Source of the DNA: Streptomyces sp. ISL-94
GTDB lineage: Bacteria > Actinomycetota > Actinomycetes > Streptomycetales > Streptomycetaceae
Assembly: GCF_018614075.1 (NCBI RefSeq)
Contig: NZ_JAGGOZ010000062.1
Location: 3,104-67,103, forward strand
Direction: 5' to 3'
DNA: 64,000 bases
Each line of letters starts with the position of its first letter. Position 1 is the first letter of the stretch. Positions 28,401 to 38,241 of this stretch are shown here, one piece after another. Under the pieces are notes generated by a model. That model had not been told where the DNA came from, did no database searches, and saw only the letters and a program-made list of their open reading frames with translations. A program made the translations under genes and the position numbers.

Positions 28401-30438
28401 GGTGTACGGGGACGCGGCCGTCCGGACGACCTCCATCGGGACGGGCTTCACCGGCGCCGCGTACCTGCACCTGTCCACCGACGGCGACTTCGAGAAGGAT
28501 GGCTACGCCGACCTGTGGTCGCGTGACGGCAACGGTCAGATCACCGAGTTCCCGGGCCGCCTCCTGACCAGCGGCTCAGCCTTCGGTCCCGGCCGCAAGC
28601 TGGTCCTCGGCGGCACGCCGTGGTCCGAGTGCCAGTCGTTCACCAAGCCCGGTAGCACCACCCCCCGCTCGCTCTGTGGGCCGATCCTGGCGAAGTTCCT
28701 CGCCAAGGGCGGCACCGCGGCCCTCGGCTACCCGATGGGCGACGTCACCGAATCGACCGACCGCGTGGGACGCTTCGTGCACTTCCGCCGGGACGGCGAG
28801 AGCAGTGACACCAGCTCCATCTACTGGCACCCGAACACCGGCGCCTGGACGGTCGTCAACGGCATCCGCACGAAGTGGCTGAGCCTCGGTGCCGAGACCG
28901 GCTTCATGGGCTACCCGACGTCCGACGAGAACCGCACCTTCGACCAGGTGGGGGCGTTCTCCACCTTCAGCGGATCCGGCGGCAACGGTGCCATCTACTG
29001 GGCGCCCGAATTCGGCTCGAAGTCCATCCACGGCACCGTCTACAAGAAGTACATCGAGCTCGGCGGTCCCAGCGGCTACCTGGGCTACCCGACCACCGAC
29101 GAGACCAACCACCCCGACGGCATCGCCCGTTACAACCACTTCCGCCACCGGGGCGAGACGGCTGACACGGCGTCGATCTACTGGACGACGACCACCGGCA
29201 AGGCCTGGTCCGTACGCGGCACCATCCGCGTCAAGTGGCTCGCGCTCGGTGCCGAGAAGAGCTTCCTGGGATACCCGCAGTCGGACGAGTACGACGTCTA
29301 CGGCGGCCCCCGCGAGGACTTCTCGGGCGGTTACATCCGCCACAACCACACCACGGGCGTCAGCGTCGAGCACAAGGCGAACGACCGCACCGCGGACAAG
29401 CGCACCGACCTGGCGGGTGACTTCAACGGCGACGGCCGGTCCGACATGGCCACCGTCTACGACTACGGCAGCGATGCCATGGCGCTCTACATCGTGCCCG
29501 CCAAGGAAGACGGCGGATTCAGTGCCCCCGTCCTCGGCTACGTCACCGGCAAGGGGAACTGGAACAACTCCCACGCGCAGTGGACCGCCGGTGACTTCAA
29601 CGGCGACGGCCGCGAGGACCTCGCCGCGCTGTACGCCTACAGCGACGGCGGCAACGGCCTGTTCACCTTCCTCGGCAACGCCGACGGAACCTTCACCAGC
29701 CTAGGGCGCAGCGCCTACTACGCCCCCGGCGGCTGGTCGGGTAACGCGGCCAAGATCGTCGCCGGTGACTTCAACGGCGACAAGCGCGATGACGTGGCCA
29801 TGATGTACGACCACGGCAGCTGCTCCACCGGCACGCACACCTTCCTCTCGAAGGCGGACGGCACGTTCAACAACTTCACCAGCAGCTGGCGCTCCTCCAA
29901 CGGCGGCTGGTGCTGGAACGAGTCCAAGCAGGTCACCGGTGACTTCAACGGTGACGGCCGCGACGACATCCTGGCGCTGTACGGCCACGGCGACGGTTCC
30001 GTCGAGATGTACACCCTGCTCGGCAAGACCGACGGCGGCTTCGCGGCTCCGTTCCGGTCGTGGAACCGGAGCCCGGGCAACTGGGACTACAACCGGTCCA
30101 AGCTCACCTCGGGCGACTACAACGGCGACGGCCGCGCCGACGCCGCCATCATGTTCAGGTACGACAACGGCCGTTCGGCCCTGTTCACCCTGACCGGCAA
30201 GACCGACGGCGGGGTCAACGAGGACGTCAGGAGCTGGGACACCCCGGAGGGGAACTGGTACGGGGAGAACGCCGGGATGCCGGTGTCCGGCGACACCGAC
30301 AAGGACGGCCGCGACGACATCGCGATCATGTACAACTACTACGCCGGAGGCACTGCGGCCTTCACCTTCAAGGCCCGCACCGACGGCGGGTTCGACAACC
30401 CCCTGAAGAGCTGGGAGGCGCCGGCCGGCACCTGGTAG
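25459..30438 (+). CDS. giant secreted FG-GAP/VCBS and LGFP repeat protein (unit 2)
   Basis: This 1659-aa paralogue of the unit 1 VCBS protein has the same order: signal peptide, N-terminal beta domain, Ala/Pro linker, DNRLRE-like sandwich, Ig-like strands, FG-GAP block, LGFP repeats (~1072-1304) and six C-terminal FG-GAP repeats with DFNGDGR motifs. The linker lacks the PKTAD minisatellite found in unit 1. Divergence is greatest in the linker and in the C-terminal FG-GAP repeats, which are surface-exposed in beta-propellers of this kind. The start is the GTG at 25459 after GAGG, the same context as unit 1. Export and wall association are inferred from the signal peptide and LGFP repeats; partnership with the RHS toxin is inferred from the conserved divergent layout. 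Confidence 0.85.
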   Translation: MRPLPTRARVDDPPSRRRSAVATTTVLTAALTATLLGAVPVTAAASDKGKEPLADAAAETKAKGEAKKSGKPVEIPSKRTETDDVWANPDGTLTANHALVPVRVYRGGKLVDADTTLAKAADGRITPAATAVGLSFSGGGTGALVTMRKDGRDVSLTWPKALPAPKLEGNSATYANVLDGVDLRVVADVNGFSHQIVVKTRKAAENPALATLDFGLEGKGVTIRKEANGELRALDPAGKALFSAAKPQMWDSGAEKILPEATAGTTAATPAPTPAGKAATPKTSSPQALSGAEVQTAPAAQAPHPAAPPVPAVDGISTGSKQADLGVDLKGSKLTLTPDRKLLTAAETTYPVVIDPVWRDDWKSAWTVAYKHTAFANSANTNYWNGGTLSKEGRVGCAKDAANGGTVCAKTFFQVGMGSLWDKQILDSTFRIQQKSAGSWSCQSGQLQIWDTGTISRSTTWNNQPSWSRLVDSSGQSFGGRNCPGDSDTIELSVTSAVADAARLHWSSWTLGLKSANDTVDVSWRKFNPDSARISTRFNTLPAPPSDRTTDPSVPCTGGQIGTTDEIVLRARIADAEDNSLSAEFHYWKASDYSGTLKSVKVPVTSGNVAQLRIPAAPLGSDTYRWDVRGNDGTANGPWAGQCLFTIDRTAPSHLPGVTSTQFPENDPDNTAYARSEGTFTLNAGGEKDITKYQWWTESDPTVREASPAAAGGSVIVKYTPTTAGPQMLYVRSLDASANRSNLKSYLFYAKRQPVRDKPGDLNGDGSVDIWSIDPGSAQLWMHPGKGDGSFDLSRKLERGSFANTKSLGHRGSWNDTDYYEDLVALRPSNSDPSRNTVWVYPGKGDGDLQPVDANAFELDTYTDENEHWTTADQIVVVGSVNDDNGDGKVDDSDKPDLLVKEGAKLWLYFGQPDGFVDLPGLEPILLGNADWQNMTVMAPGDLNGDSLPEIWVRDTVSGKIHQYSSKKTADTTSAAWIDLSVYGDAAVRTTSIGTGFTGAAYLHLSTDGDFEKDGYADLWSRDGNGQITEFPGRLLTSGSAFGPGRKLVLGGTPWSECQSFTKPGSTTPRSLCGPILAKFLAKGGTAALGYPMGDVTESTDRVGRFVHFRRDGESSDTSSIYWHPNTGAWTVVNGIRTKWLSLGAETGFMGYPTSDENRTFDQVGAFSTFSGSGGNGAIYWAPEFGSKSIHGTVYKKYIELGGPSGYLGYPTTDETNHPDGIARYNHFRHRGETADTASIYWTTTTGKAWSVRGTIRVKWLALGAEKSFLGYPQSDEYDVYGGPREDFSGGYIRHNHTTGVSVEHKANDRTADKRTDLAGDFNGDGRSDMATVYDYGSDAMALYIVPAKEDGGFSAPVLGYVTGKGNWNNSHAQWTAGDFNGDGREDLAALYAYSDGGNGLFTFLGNADGTFTSLGRSAYYAPGGWSGNAAKIVAGDFNGDKRDDVAMMYDHGSCSTGTHTFLSKADGTFNNFTSSWRSSNGGWCWNESKQVTGDFNGDGRDDILALYGHGDGSVEMYTLLGKTDGGFAAPFRSWNRSPGNWDYNRSKLTSGDYNGDGRADAAIMFRYDNGRSALFTLTGKTDGGVNEDVRSWDTPEGNWYGENAGMPVSGDTDKDGRDDIAIMYNYYAGGTAAFTFKARTDGGFDNPLKSWEAPAGTW

Positions 30439-30461
30439 CAGCCGGGAGCCTGACATGACAT

Positions 30462-30505
30462 GACGTCGGCCCCCAGGACCCGAAAGGGTCCTGGGGGCCG
30501 ACGTC
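30462..30505. terminator. bidirectional terminator, VCBS unit 2 / accA
   Basis: A perfect 20-bp stem (30462-30481 with 30486-30505) with a GAAA tetraloop lies between the convergent VCBS and accA genes. It also marks the right edge of the accessory island. Confidence 0.85.
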
Positions 30506-30525
30506 GTTCGTGCGACCTGCCGTGA

Positions 30526-32289
30526 TCAGTCCTTGATCTCGCAGATGGCGGCGCCCGAGGTGAGGGAGGCGCCGACCTCGGCGGTGAGGCCGACGATGGT
30601 GCCGGAGCGGTGCGCGTTGAGCGGCTGCTCCATCTTCATCGCCTCGAGTACGACGACCAGCTCGCCCTCCTCGACGCGCTGGCCCTCTTCCACCGCGACC
30701 TTGACGATCGTGCCCTGCATCGGTGAGGCGAGGGTGTCGCCGGAGGCGGCCGGGCCGGACTTCTTGGCCGCGCGGCGCTTCGGCTTGGCGCCGCCCGCGG
30801 CGGCCGTACGGGCCAGGGTCATGCCGAGCGAGGACGGGAGGGAGACCTCCAGGCGCTTGCCGCCGACCTCGACGACGACCGTCTCGCGGCCCGGCTCGTC
30901 CTCGGTGTCCTCCGCGGCCGGGGCCACGAACGCCGGGATCTCGTTGACGAACTCGGTCTCGATCCAGCGGGTGAAGATCGTGAACGGGGTGCCGTCGGTC
31001 GGTGCGAAGGCGGGGTCCCCGACGACCGCGCGGTGGAACGGGATGGCGGTGGCCATGCCCTCCACCTCGAACTCGGCCAGCGCGCGGGCCGCGCGCTGCA
31101 GGGCCTGCTCGCGGGTGGCGCCGGTGACGATGAGCTTGGCCAGCAGGGAGTCCCAGGCCGGGCCGATGACCGAGCCGGACTCGACGCCCGCGTCGAGGCG
31201 CACGCCGGGGCCCGAGGGCGGGGCGAACTTGGTGACGGTGCCCGGGGCGGGCAGGAAGCCGCGGCCCGGGTCCTCGCCGTTGATGCGGAACTCGATGGAG
31301 TGGCCGCGCAGGACCGGGTCCCCGTAGCCGAGCGCCTCGCCGTCGGCGATGCGGAACATCTCGCGGACCAGGTCGATGCCGGTGACCTCTTCGGAGACCG
31401 GGTGCTCGACCTGCAGACGGGTGTTGACCTCCAGGAAGGAGATCAGGCCGTCGGCGGAGACCAGGAACTCCACCGTGCCGGCGCCGACGTAGCCGGCCTC
31501 CTTCAGGATCGCCTTGGAGGCGGCGTACAGCTCCGCGTTCTGGGCCTCGGAGAGGAACGGTGCGGGAGCCTCCTCCACCAGCTTCTGGTGGCGGCGCTGC
31601 AGCGAGCAGTCACGCGTGGAGACGACGACCACGTTGCCGTGGGAGTCGGCCAGGCACTGGGTCTCGACGTGCCGCGGCTTGTCGAGGTAGCGCTCGACGA
31701 AGCACTCGCCGCGGCCGAAGGCGGCGACGGCCTCGCGGACCGCGGAGTCGTAGAGCTCCGGCACCTCTTCGAGGGTACGGGCGACCTTGAGGCCGCGGCC
31801 GCCACCGCCGAAGGCGGCCTTGATGGCGATGGGCAGGCCGTGTTCCTTGGCGAACGCGACCACCTCGTCGGCCCCGGACACCGGGTCGGGCGTGCCGGCG
31901 ACCAGGGGCGCGCCGGCCCGCTGGGCGATGTGCCGGGCGGCGACCTTGTCGCCGAGGTCCCGGATGGCCTGCGGCGGCGGGCCGATCCAGGTCAGGCCCG
32001 CGTCCAGGACGGCCTGGGCGAAGTCGGCGTTCTCGGAGAGGAAGCCGTATCCGGGATGGATGGCGTCCGCACCGGAGTCGGCTGCGGCCTGAAGGACTTT
32101 GGAGATGTCCAGGTAGCTGGCGGCCGGGGTGTCACCGCCCAACGCGAAAGCTTCGTCGGCCGCGCGGACGTGCAGAGCGTCCCGGTCCGGGTCGGCGTAG
32201 ACGGCTACGCTCGCGATCCCGGCGTCCCGGCAGGCCCGAGCAACGCGGACAGCGATTTCGCCACGGTTGGCGATGAGCACCTTGCGCAC
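30526..32289 (-). CDS. accA: acyl-CoA carboxylase alpha subunit (biotin carboxylase + BCCP)
   Basis: This 587-aa subunit carboxylates biotin with ATP and bicarbonate and carries the biotin itself. The N-terminal biotin carboxylase domain opens with MRKVLIANRGEIAVRV. The ATP-grasp has the glycine-rich GGGGRGLKVA loop, and VEFL and EVNTRLQVEHPV form the active site. The C-terminal carrier domain has the biotinylation motif EAMKME with Lys552, about 35 residues from the end. An Ala/Lys-rich linker (~490-515) joins them. The start is GTG at 32289 after AGGAGGGAG. It works with the beta and epsilon subunits at 34058-35870, and its Lys552 is a substrate for the biotin ligase at 36002. Streptomyces alpha subunits are shared between acetyl- and propionyl-CoA carboxylases. 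Confidence 0.95.
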   Translation of the reverse strand: MRKVLIANRGEIAVRVARACRDAGIASVAVYADPDRDALHVRAADEAFALGGDTPAASYLDISKVLQAAADSGADAIHPGYGFLSENADFAQAVLDAGLTWIGPPPQAIRDLGDKVAARHIAQRAGAPLVAGTPDPVSGADEVVAFAKEHGLPIAIKAAFGGGGRGLKVARTLEEVPELYDSAVREAVAAFGRGECFVERYLDKPRHVETQCLADSHGNVVVVSTRDCSLQRRHQKLVEEAPAPFLSEAQNAELYAASKAILKEAGYVGAGTVEFLVSADGLISFLEVNTRLQVEHPVSEEVTGIDLVREMFRIADGEALGYGDPVLRGHSIEFRINGEDPGRGFLPAPGTVTKFAPPSGPGVRLDAGVESGSVIGPAWDSLLAKLIVTGATREQALQRAARALAEFEVEGMATAIPFHRAVVGDPAFAPTDGTPFTIFTRWIETEFVNEIPAFVAPAAEDTEDEPGRETVVVEVGGKRLEVSLPSSLGMTLARTAAAGGAKPKRRAAKKSGPAASGDTLASPMQGTIVKVAVEEGQRVEEGELVVVLEAMKMEQPLNAHRSGTIVGLTAEVGASLTSGAAICEIKD

Positions 32290-32664
32290 GATGGCTCCCT
32301 CCTTGAAACAAGCTGAGTTTAGGGACAGCCCACACGGCCTTTCGACCCTTCCCCAGTGGTGACCTTGCCCACACAGAATGTGATGCGAGGCCCGGTGGGC
32401 TGGGAAACCCTTATGGCGGCCCAGGTCAGGGGGATCCCCGCCTGCACAGTAACCCCGTCATGTATCCAAGGTCTCTGTCCGGCCGGTCAGCGGGCCCGGG
32501 TGATTCTTTGTCGAGTCCCTACGAACGGCCCACATTTTCTTTGCTTGATCGCCGTGCGGCGGGTCCTACCGTAACGAAGCGGCCGCGACCCCTTGTCCGC
32601 ACGTTTACCCGTTAGTAGCCTCCAGGCGTCGAACAGGCTTGTGACGTGTGGGGGGTGGGGCGTC
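32290..32664. other. intergenic region without recognisable gene
   Basis: These 375 bp separate the divergent accA and membrane-protein genes and must hold the promoters of both. The segment is AT-richer around 32535-32550 than its surroundings. I see no convincing gene, RNA or strong hairpin in it. Confidence 0.5.
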
Positions 32665-33141
32665 GTGCTGCGCAGACTCGTGGCCGGACTGGCCGCGATC
32701 GTGCTCGTCGCGGAAGCGGCCGTGCTCGTGCTCGTGCACATCGTGCTGGGCAGGACCACGGCGAACCAGTCGATGTCCATCGCCGGCAGTGATCCGGATG
32801 TCATGTCCAAGGCAACCTACGCCATGGGGGCGGGCATGGGGGCCTTCCTTCTCCTGTGCGCCGTACTCGCCGCCCTGGCCGCGGTACGCGACCGGGAACC
32901 CGGCCGCTTCGCCCGCATCGCGCTCGTTTCCGCCGCCGTCACCCACGGCGTGCTCGGCGTCCTCACCGTCGCCCTGGTCGGCTGGGGCGCCTTCGCGGTG
33001 ATGATGCTGATCCTGTGTCTCCTCGTACTGACCCTGACGCTCTACGCCGGGCGGCGCGAAACCGGAGCCCCGGACGGCGACGTACGGGACACGCCGCCGC
33101 CTCCGCCGCCGCTCGGGGAGCTCAAGCCCACAAGTCCGTGA
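32665..33141 (+). CDS. four-helix integral membrane protein, unknown function
   Basis: This is a 158-aa hydrophobic protein. Segments near residues 7-28 (LVAGLAAIVLVAEAAVLVLVHIV), ~55-80, ~90-110 and ~112-130 are long enough to span the membrane. The C-terminus is a short cytosolic tail with a Pro run. The start is the GTG at 32665, preceded by a G-rich stretch; a longer frame from 32593 would put charged residues before the first helix without a ribosome site. It overlaps the convergent maf gene by 20 bp. No family was recognised. It is part of the conserved core block between accA and maf in Streptomyces. Confidence 0.7.
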   Translation: MLRRLVAGLAAIVLVAEAAVLVLVHIVLGRTTANQSMSIAGSDPDVMSKATYAMGAGMGAFLLLCAVLAALAAVRDREPGRFARIALVSAAVTHGVLGVLTVALVGWGAFAVMMLILCLLVLTLTLYAGRRETGAPDGDVRDTPPPPPPLGELKPTSP

Positions 33142-33742
33142 TGGACACGCCCAGTTCGGCCAGCAGGGAGCGCAGCAGCGGCAGCGACAGCCCGATCACG
33201 TTGCCGGGGTCCCCGTCGATGCCCTCGATGAACGGCGCCGACAGCCCGTCCAGGGTGAACGCGCCCGCCACGTGCAGCGGCTCGCCGCTCGCCACGTACG
33301 CCGCGACCTCCGCGTCCGTGGGCTCGCCGAAGTGGACCGTCGTGGAGGCCGTCGCCGAGACCTGACGGCCGTTGGCCGTGTCGATCACGCAGTGCCCCGT
33401 GCGCAGGACCCCGGACCGCCCGCGCATCGCCTTCCAGCGCGCCGTGGCCTCCTCGGAGTCCGCCGGCTTGCCCAGCGCCTCGCCGTCCAGCTCCAGTACG
33501 GAGTCACAGCCGATCACCAGCGCGCCCGCGGCCTCGTCCAAGGCCGCCACGACCGCCGCCTTCGCCTCGGCCAGCGCGAGGGCCAGGGCGGCCGGCTCGT
33601 CGTGGTCCAGCGCGTCCTCGTCGAACCCGCTGACGATCACGTGGGGGGCGAGCCCGGCCTGCCGCAGCAGATTCAGCCGGGCGGGGGAGGCGGAGGCGAG
33701 GACGAGCTTGCGCCCGCTCGCGGGCAGCGGAGTGACGGTCAT
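33122..33742 (-). CDS. maf: Maf-family nucleotide pyrophosphatase
   Basis: This 206-aa protein hydrolyses non-canonical or pyrimidine nucleoside triphosphates to the monophosphate. Family motifs are clear: LVLASASPARLNLLRQAG at the N-terminus, FDED, LALAEAKA, VIGCDSVLELDGE, GKP, and the C-terminal GDPGNVIGLSLPLLRSLL. The start is the ATG at 33742; an upstream in-frame start at 33814 adds only low-complexity Gly/Pro sequence. In Streptomyces maf sits in the acyl-CoA carboxylase block, as here. Maf proteins have been linked to septation arrest, but the housecleaning pyrophosphatase role is the safer call. Confidence 0.92.
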   Translation of the reverse strand: MTVTPLPASGRKLVLASASPARLNLLRQAGLAPHVIVSGFDEDALDHDEPAALALALAEAKAAVVAALDEAAGALVIGCDSVLELDGEALGKPADSEEATARWKAMRGRSGVLRTGHCVIDTANGRQVSATASTTVHFGEPTDAEVAAYVASGEPLHVAGAFTLDGLSAPFIEGIDGDPGNVIGLSLPLLRSLLAELGVSITDLWA

Positions 33743-33829
33743 GGGGCCATCGTAGGGGCGCGGGCGGGCCCCTCCGGAAGGCCCCGGCATCAGCGGCCCG
33801 CCCGGGCCGCCCACCCGCCGCCACGGCTC

Positions 33830-33961
33830 CTAGAAGCCCACGCCCAGGACGTAGACGACGACGAGCATGGCGAGGGCCAGCACCACGGTCATCCGCCGGA
33901 TCATCGCCTGCGCGTCGCGCATGTCCTTCGGCGGCTCGTTCTTCGGATCGGACCAGAGCAT
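33830..33961 (-). CDS. 43-aa single-pass membrane protein, MmpB-like
   Basis: This small protein has the charged amphipathic start MLWSDPKNEPPKDMRDAQ followed by one membrane helix (VVLALAMLVVVYVLGVGF) reaching the C-terminus. The ATG at 33961 and the TAG at 33830 bound a clean frame between maf and the accE terminator. It resembles the short Streptomyces proteins I know as morphogenic membrane protein MmpB, found at this same place between accE and maf. That name is from memory and should be treated as tentative. The membrane topology is visible in the sequence; the function is not. Confidence 0.72.
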   Translation of the reverse strand: MLWSDPKNEPPKDMRDAQAMIRRMTVVLALAMLVVVYVLGVGF

Positions 33962-33988
33962 GCCCCGATCCTGTCCCCGCAGACGCGT

Positions 33989-34020
33989 GTGGCGCCTGAG
34001 TACGGGTACTCAGGCGCCAC
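33989..34020 (-). terminator. terminator after accE
   Basis: A perfect 14-bp stem (33989-34002 with 34007-34020) with a CGGG loop lies 38 bp beyond the accE stop. It separates the carboxylase operon from the small membrane protein gene. Confidence 0.75.
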
Positions 34021-34057
34021 CGTCCGTTCGCGTCATATTCCGCTTCGGGCTGAGGGC

Positions 34058-34267
34058 CTAGCCGGGCCAGTACGTACGGCCCCACGCGCGCGGCCCCGGC
34101 CGCGGCAGCCGGCGCCCCGCCACCCGGGCCGGCGTCGACCACTCGTCCGCGACCCGGGGCGCGCCCGACGGCGCGGAGGCCAGCGCCGCCGCGCGCGCTT
34201 GGACCACCGCCAGTGCGGCGGCCAGCTCCTCCGGGGTCGGATTGCCCTTGACGACCTTGATCACCAC
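34058..34267 (-). CDS. accE: acyl-CoA carboxylase epsilon subunit
   Basis: This 69-aa protein starts VIKVVKGNPTPEELAAALAV, the signature of the actinobacterial epsilon subunit that stabilises and stimulates the alpha-beta carboxylase complex. A short variable middle is followed by the conserved C-terminal GPRAWGRTYWPG-like tail. It begins with GTG at 34267 after GGAGG, 16 bp downstream of accB, and is clearly co-transcribed with it. Confidence 0.92.
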   Translation of the reverse strand: MVIKVVKGNPTPEELAAALAVVQARAAALASAPSGAPRVADEWSTPARVAGRRLPRPGPRAWGRTYWPG

Positions 34268-34283
34268 AGAGACCTCCTGGGGG

Positions 34284-35870
<1,587 letters not shown>

Positions 35871-36001
35871 CGGGGTCGCGGCTCCCTGCGTGGTGTCAAC
35901 TGCCTGGTCAATTGAATGACTACGGCTGGCTACTGGTGCGTAGCGTATCGGCGGGCATGGCGCTCGGCAGTGCGGCGTTTGACACACCTACATTGGCTTG
36001 C

Positions 36002-36868
36002 ATGACGCCATCAGATGCATCAGCAGGAGCTTCCGACGGACGCTGGTCGAACCTGGACCGGCCGCCCCTCAACGCCGCCGGCCTGAAACGGGCCCTGGTC
36101 GGCGAGGGCGGGCTGTGGACCTCCCTGGAGGTGGTGCCCGCCACCGGGTCGACCAATTCGGACCTCGCCGCGCGGGCCGCGGAGCTGCCCGAGGGGGCCG
36201 TGCTCGTCGCCGAGGAGCAGACCGCCGGGCGCGGGCGGCTCGACCGGAGCTGGGTCGCGCCCGCCCGGTCCGGGCTGTTCTTCTCCGTCCTGCTCAAGCC
36301 GGGCGGGGCCGTCCCCCAGGAGCGGTGGGGGTGGCTGACCCTGCTGGCCGGGGTGGCCACCGCGACCGGGCTGTCCCGGGCGGCGGGAGTGGACACCTCC
36401 CTCAAGTGGCCCAACGACCTGCTGGTCACCGTGGAAGGTGAGGAGCGCAAGACCGGCGGGATCCTCGCCGAGCGGGTCGCCGACGGCGTGGTGATCGGGA
36501 TCGGGCTCAACGTCACCCTGACCGAGGACGAGCTGCCGGTGCCGGGTGCCGGGTCCCTCGCCCTGGCCAAGGCCACCGTGACCGACCGGGATCCGCTGCT
36601 GAGGGCCGTACTGCGGGCCCTGGAGCAGTGGTACGGGACCTGGCGGGCGGTCGGCGGCGACCCCGCCGCCAGCGGCCTCCAGGAGACCTACGCGGCCGGC
36701 TGCGCCACCCTCGGCCGCCATGTCCGCGCGGAGCTCCCGGGCGGCCGCACGCTCACCGGAACGGCCGAAGCGGTCGACACCGATGGCCGCCTGGTGATCC
36801 GTACGGCCGAAGGGCAGCACGAGGCCGTGGGCGCGGGGGACGTCGTCCACCTGCGGTCCGTGCACTGA
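36002..36868 (+). CDS. birA: biotin--[acetyl-CoA-carboxylase] ligase
   Basis: This 288-aa enzyme activates biotin with ATP and attaches it to the carboxylase Lys. It shows the catalytic loop TAGRGRLDRSW, the KWPNDLLV segment, GGILAE and IGIGLNV, then the small C-terminal domain (GRLVIRTAEG). There is no N-terminal winged-helix domain, so this is a group I ligase that modifies protein without acting as a repressor. The start is the ATG at 36002. It is divergent from pccB, placing the modifying enzyme beside its substrate system. A hairpin follows at 36928. Confidence 0.93.
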   Translation: MTPSDASAGASDGRWSNLDRPPLNAAGLKRALVGEGGLWTSLEVVPATGSTNSDLAARAAELPEGAVLVAEEQTAGRGRLDRSWVAPARSGLFFSVLLKPGGAVPQERWGWLTLLAGVATATGLSRAAGVDTSLKWPNDLLVTVEGEERKTGGILAERVADGVVIGIGLNVTLTEDELPVPGAGSLALAKATVTDRDPLLRAVLRALEQWYGTWRAVGGDPAASGLQETYAAGCATLGRHVRAELPGGRTLTGTAEAVDTDGRLVIRTAEGQHEAVGAGDVVHLRSVH

Positions 36869-36927
36869 CCCCTGCATCCCGTGCACCCCGGCGCCGCCCG
36901 GGCGGGCCGCGTCCGCCGTCCGGCCGC

Positions 36928-36962
36928 ACTCCCCCTTCCCCGAAGAAACGGGGAGGGGGAGT
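36928..36962 (+). terminator. terminator after birA
   Basis: The arms at 36928-36942 and 36949-36962 pair with a single bulged T around an AAGAAA-type loop, 60 bp past the birA stop. Confidence 0.6.
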
Positions 36963-37063
36963 GAGCTACGGCACACCTGCCGTATGGTTTAGGCGATCCC
37001 GGTGCTCGCGGTGATCAACCGGTTCGGCAGGGCATTGCGCACGGAATGGACAGGAGGCGGCCC

Positions 37064-38218
37064 TTGACCGTCGGCGATTCAACGTCCAGCGCGCCCAACC
37101 ACGGGCACACCGGTCCGGGCACCCCGATCGGGCGGGATCAGCACACCCCCCACCACGAGGTCGACCACACGGTGCAGCCCACGGCGGACCCTCTCGCCAT
37201 CCGGCTGGAGCAGCTGATCCTCGGCGCCGAGCGCCGCTACACGCCCTTCCAGGCCGCCCGCAGTGCCGGGGTCTCGATGGAGCTCGCCTCGCGCTTCTGG
37301 CGGGCCATGGGCTTCGCCGACATCGGCCAGGCCAAGGCGCTGACGGAAGCCGACGTACTGGCGCTGCGCCGGCTCGCCGGCCTGGTGGAGGCCGGGCTGC
37401 TGTCGGAGCCGATGGCGGTGCAGGTGGCCCGGTCCACCGGGCAGACCACGGCGCGGCTGGCGGAGTGGCAGATCGACTCCTTCCTGGAGGGGCTCACGGA
37501 GCCGCCGGAGCCGGGCATGACCCGTACGGAGGTCACGTACCCCCTGGTGGAGCTGCTGCTGCCCGAGCTGGAGGAGTTCCTGGTCTACGTGTGGCGGCGC
37601 CAGCTGGCGGCCGCCACCGGGCGCGTGGTGCAGGTGGCGGACGACGAGGAGATGGTCGACCGGCGCCTCGCGGTGGGCTTCGCCGACCTGGTGGGCTTCA
37701 CCCGGCTGACGCGGCGGCTGGAGGAGGAGCAGCTCGGCGAGCTCGTCGAGTCCTTCGAGACCACGTCGGCGGACCTGGTGGCCGCGCACGGCGGCCGGCT
37801 GATCAAGACCCTCGGTGACGAGGTGCTGTACTGCGCCGACGACGCGGCGACGGCGGCCGAGATCGCGCTGCGGCTCATCGAGACGATGGAGGCCGACGCG
37901 CAGATGCCCGAGCTGCGGGTCGGGATCGCCTTCGGCACGGTGACGACGCGGATGGGCGACGTCTTCGGGACCACGGTGAACCTCGCGAGCCGGCTGACGT
38001 CGATAGCGCCGAAGGACGCGGTGCTGGTGGACGGGGCGATGGCCGAGGAGCTGGGCCGGACCGGGGCCGCGCCGGTCTCCGAGAAGGAGGCCGAGTCCGA
38101 GGAGGGCGGCGGCGGGTACCGCTTCGCGCTCCAGCCGATGTGGCAGCGGCCGGTGCGCGGGCTGGGTGTCGTGGAGCCCTGGTCGCTGACGCGCAGGAAG
38201 CCTAAGATCCCCGGATAA
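37064..38218 (+). CDS. cya: class III adenylate cyclase
   Basis: This 384-aa soluble protein makes cAMP. The N-terminal ~170 residues are a helical regulatory region with an HTH-like stretch (YTPFQAARSAGVSMELASRFW). The C-terminal catalytic domain has the metal-binding VGFADLVGFTRLTRRLE, the KTLGDEVLYCADD strand, and FGTTVNLASRLTSIAPKD with the transition-state Asn/Arg pair. The start is taken as TTG at 37064 because AGGAGG lies 7 nt before it; an ATG at 37046 is in frame without such a site. S. coelicolor cya at the equivalent locus is needed for normal germination and development. Confidence 0.9.
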   Translation: MTVGDSTSSAPNHGHTGPGTPIGRDQHTPHHEVDHTVQPTADPLAIRLEQLILGAERRYTPFQAARSAGVSMELASRFWRAMGFADIGQAKALTEADVLALRRLAGLVEAGLLSEPMAVQVARSTGQTTARLAEWQIDSFLEGLTEPPEPGMTRTEVTYPLVELLLPELEEFLVYVWRRQLAAATGRVVQVADDEEMVDRRLAVGFADLVGFTRLTRRLEEEQLGELVESFETTSADLVAAHGGRLIKTLGDEVLYCADDAATAAEIALRLIETMEADAQMPELRVGIAFGTVTTRMGDVFGTTVNLASRLTSIAPKDAVLVDGAMAEELGRTGAAPVSEKEAESEEGGGGYRFALQPMWQRPVRGLGVVEPWSLTRRKPKIPG

Positions 38219-38241
38219 CGTTCGTTAACCGGGAGGGTCCT

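Noticed and set aside
3226..30525. Phage, integrase or transposon origin of the island
   Set aside because: No integrase, transposase, tRNA target or terminal inverted repeats were found; the DeoR remnant points to tandem duplication instead.
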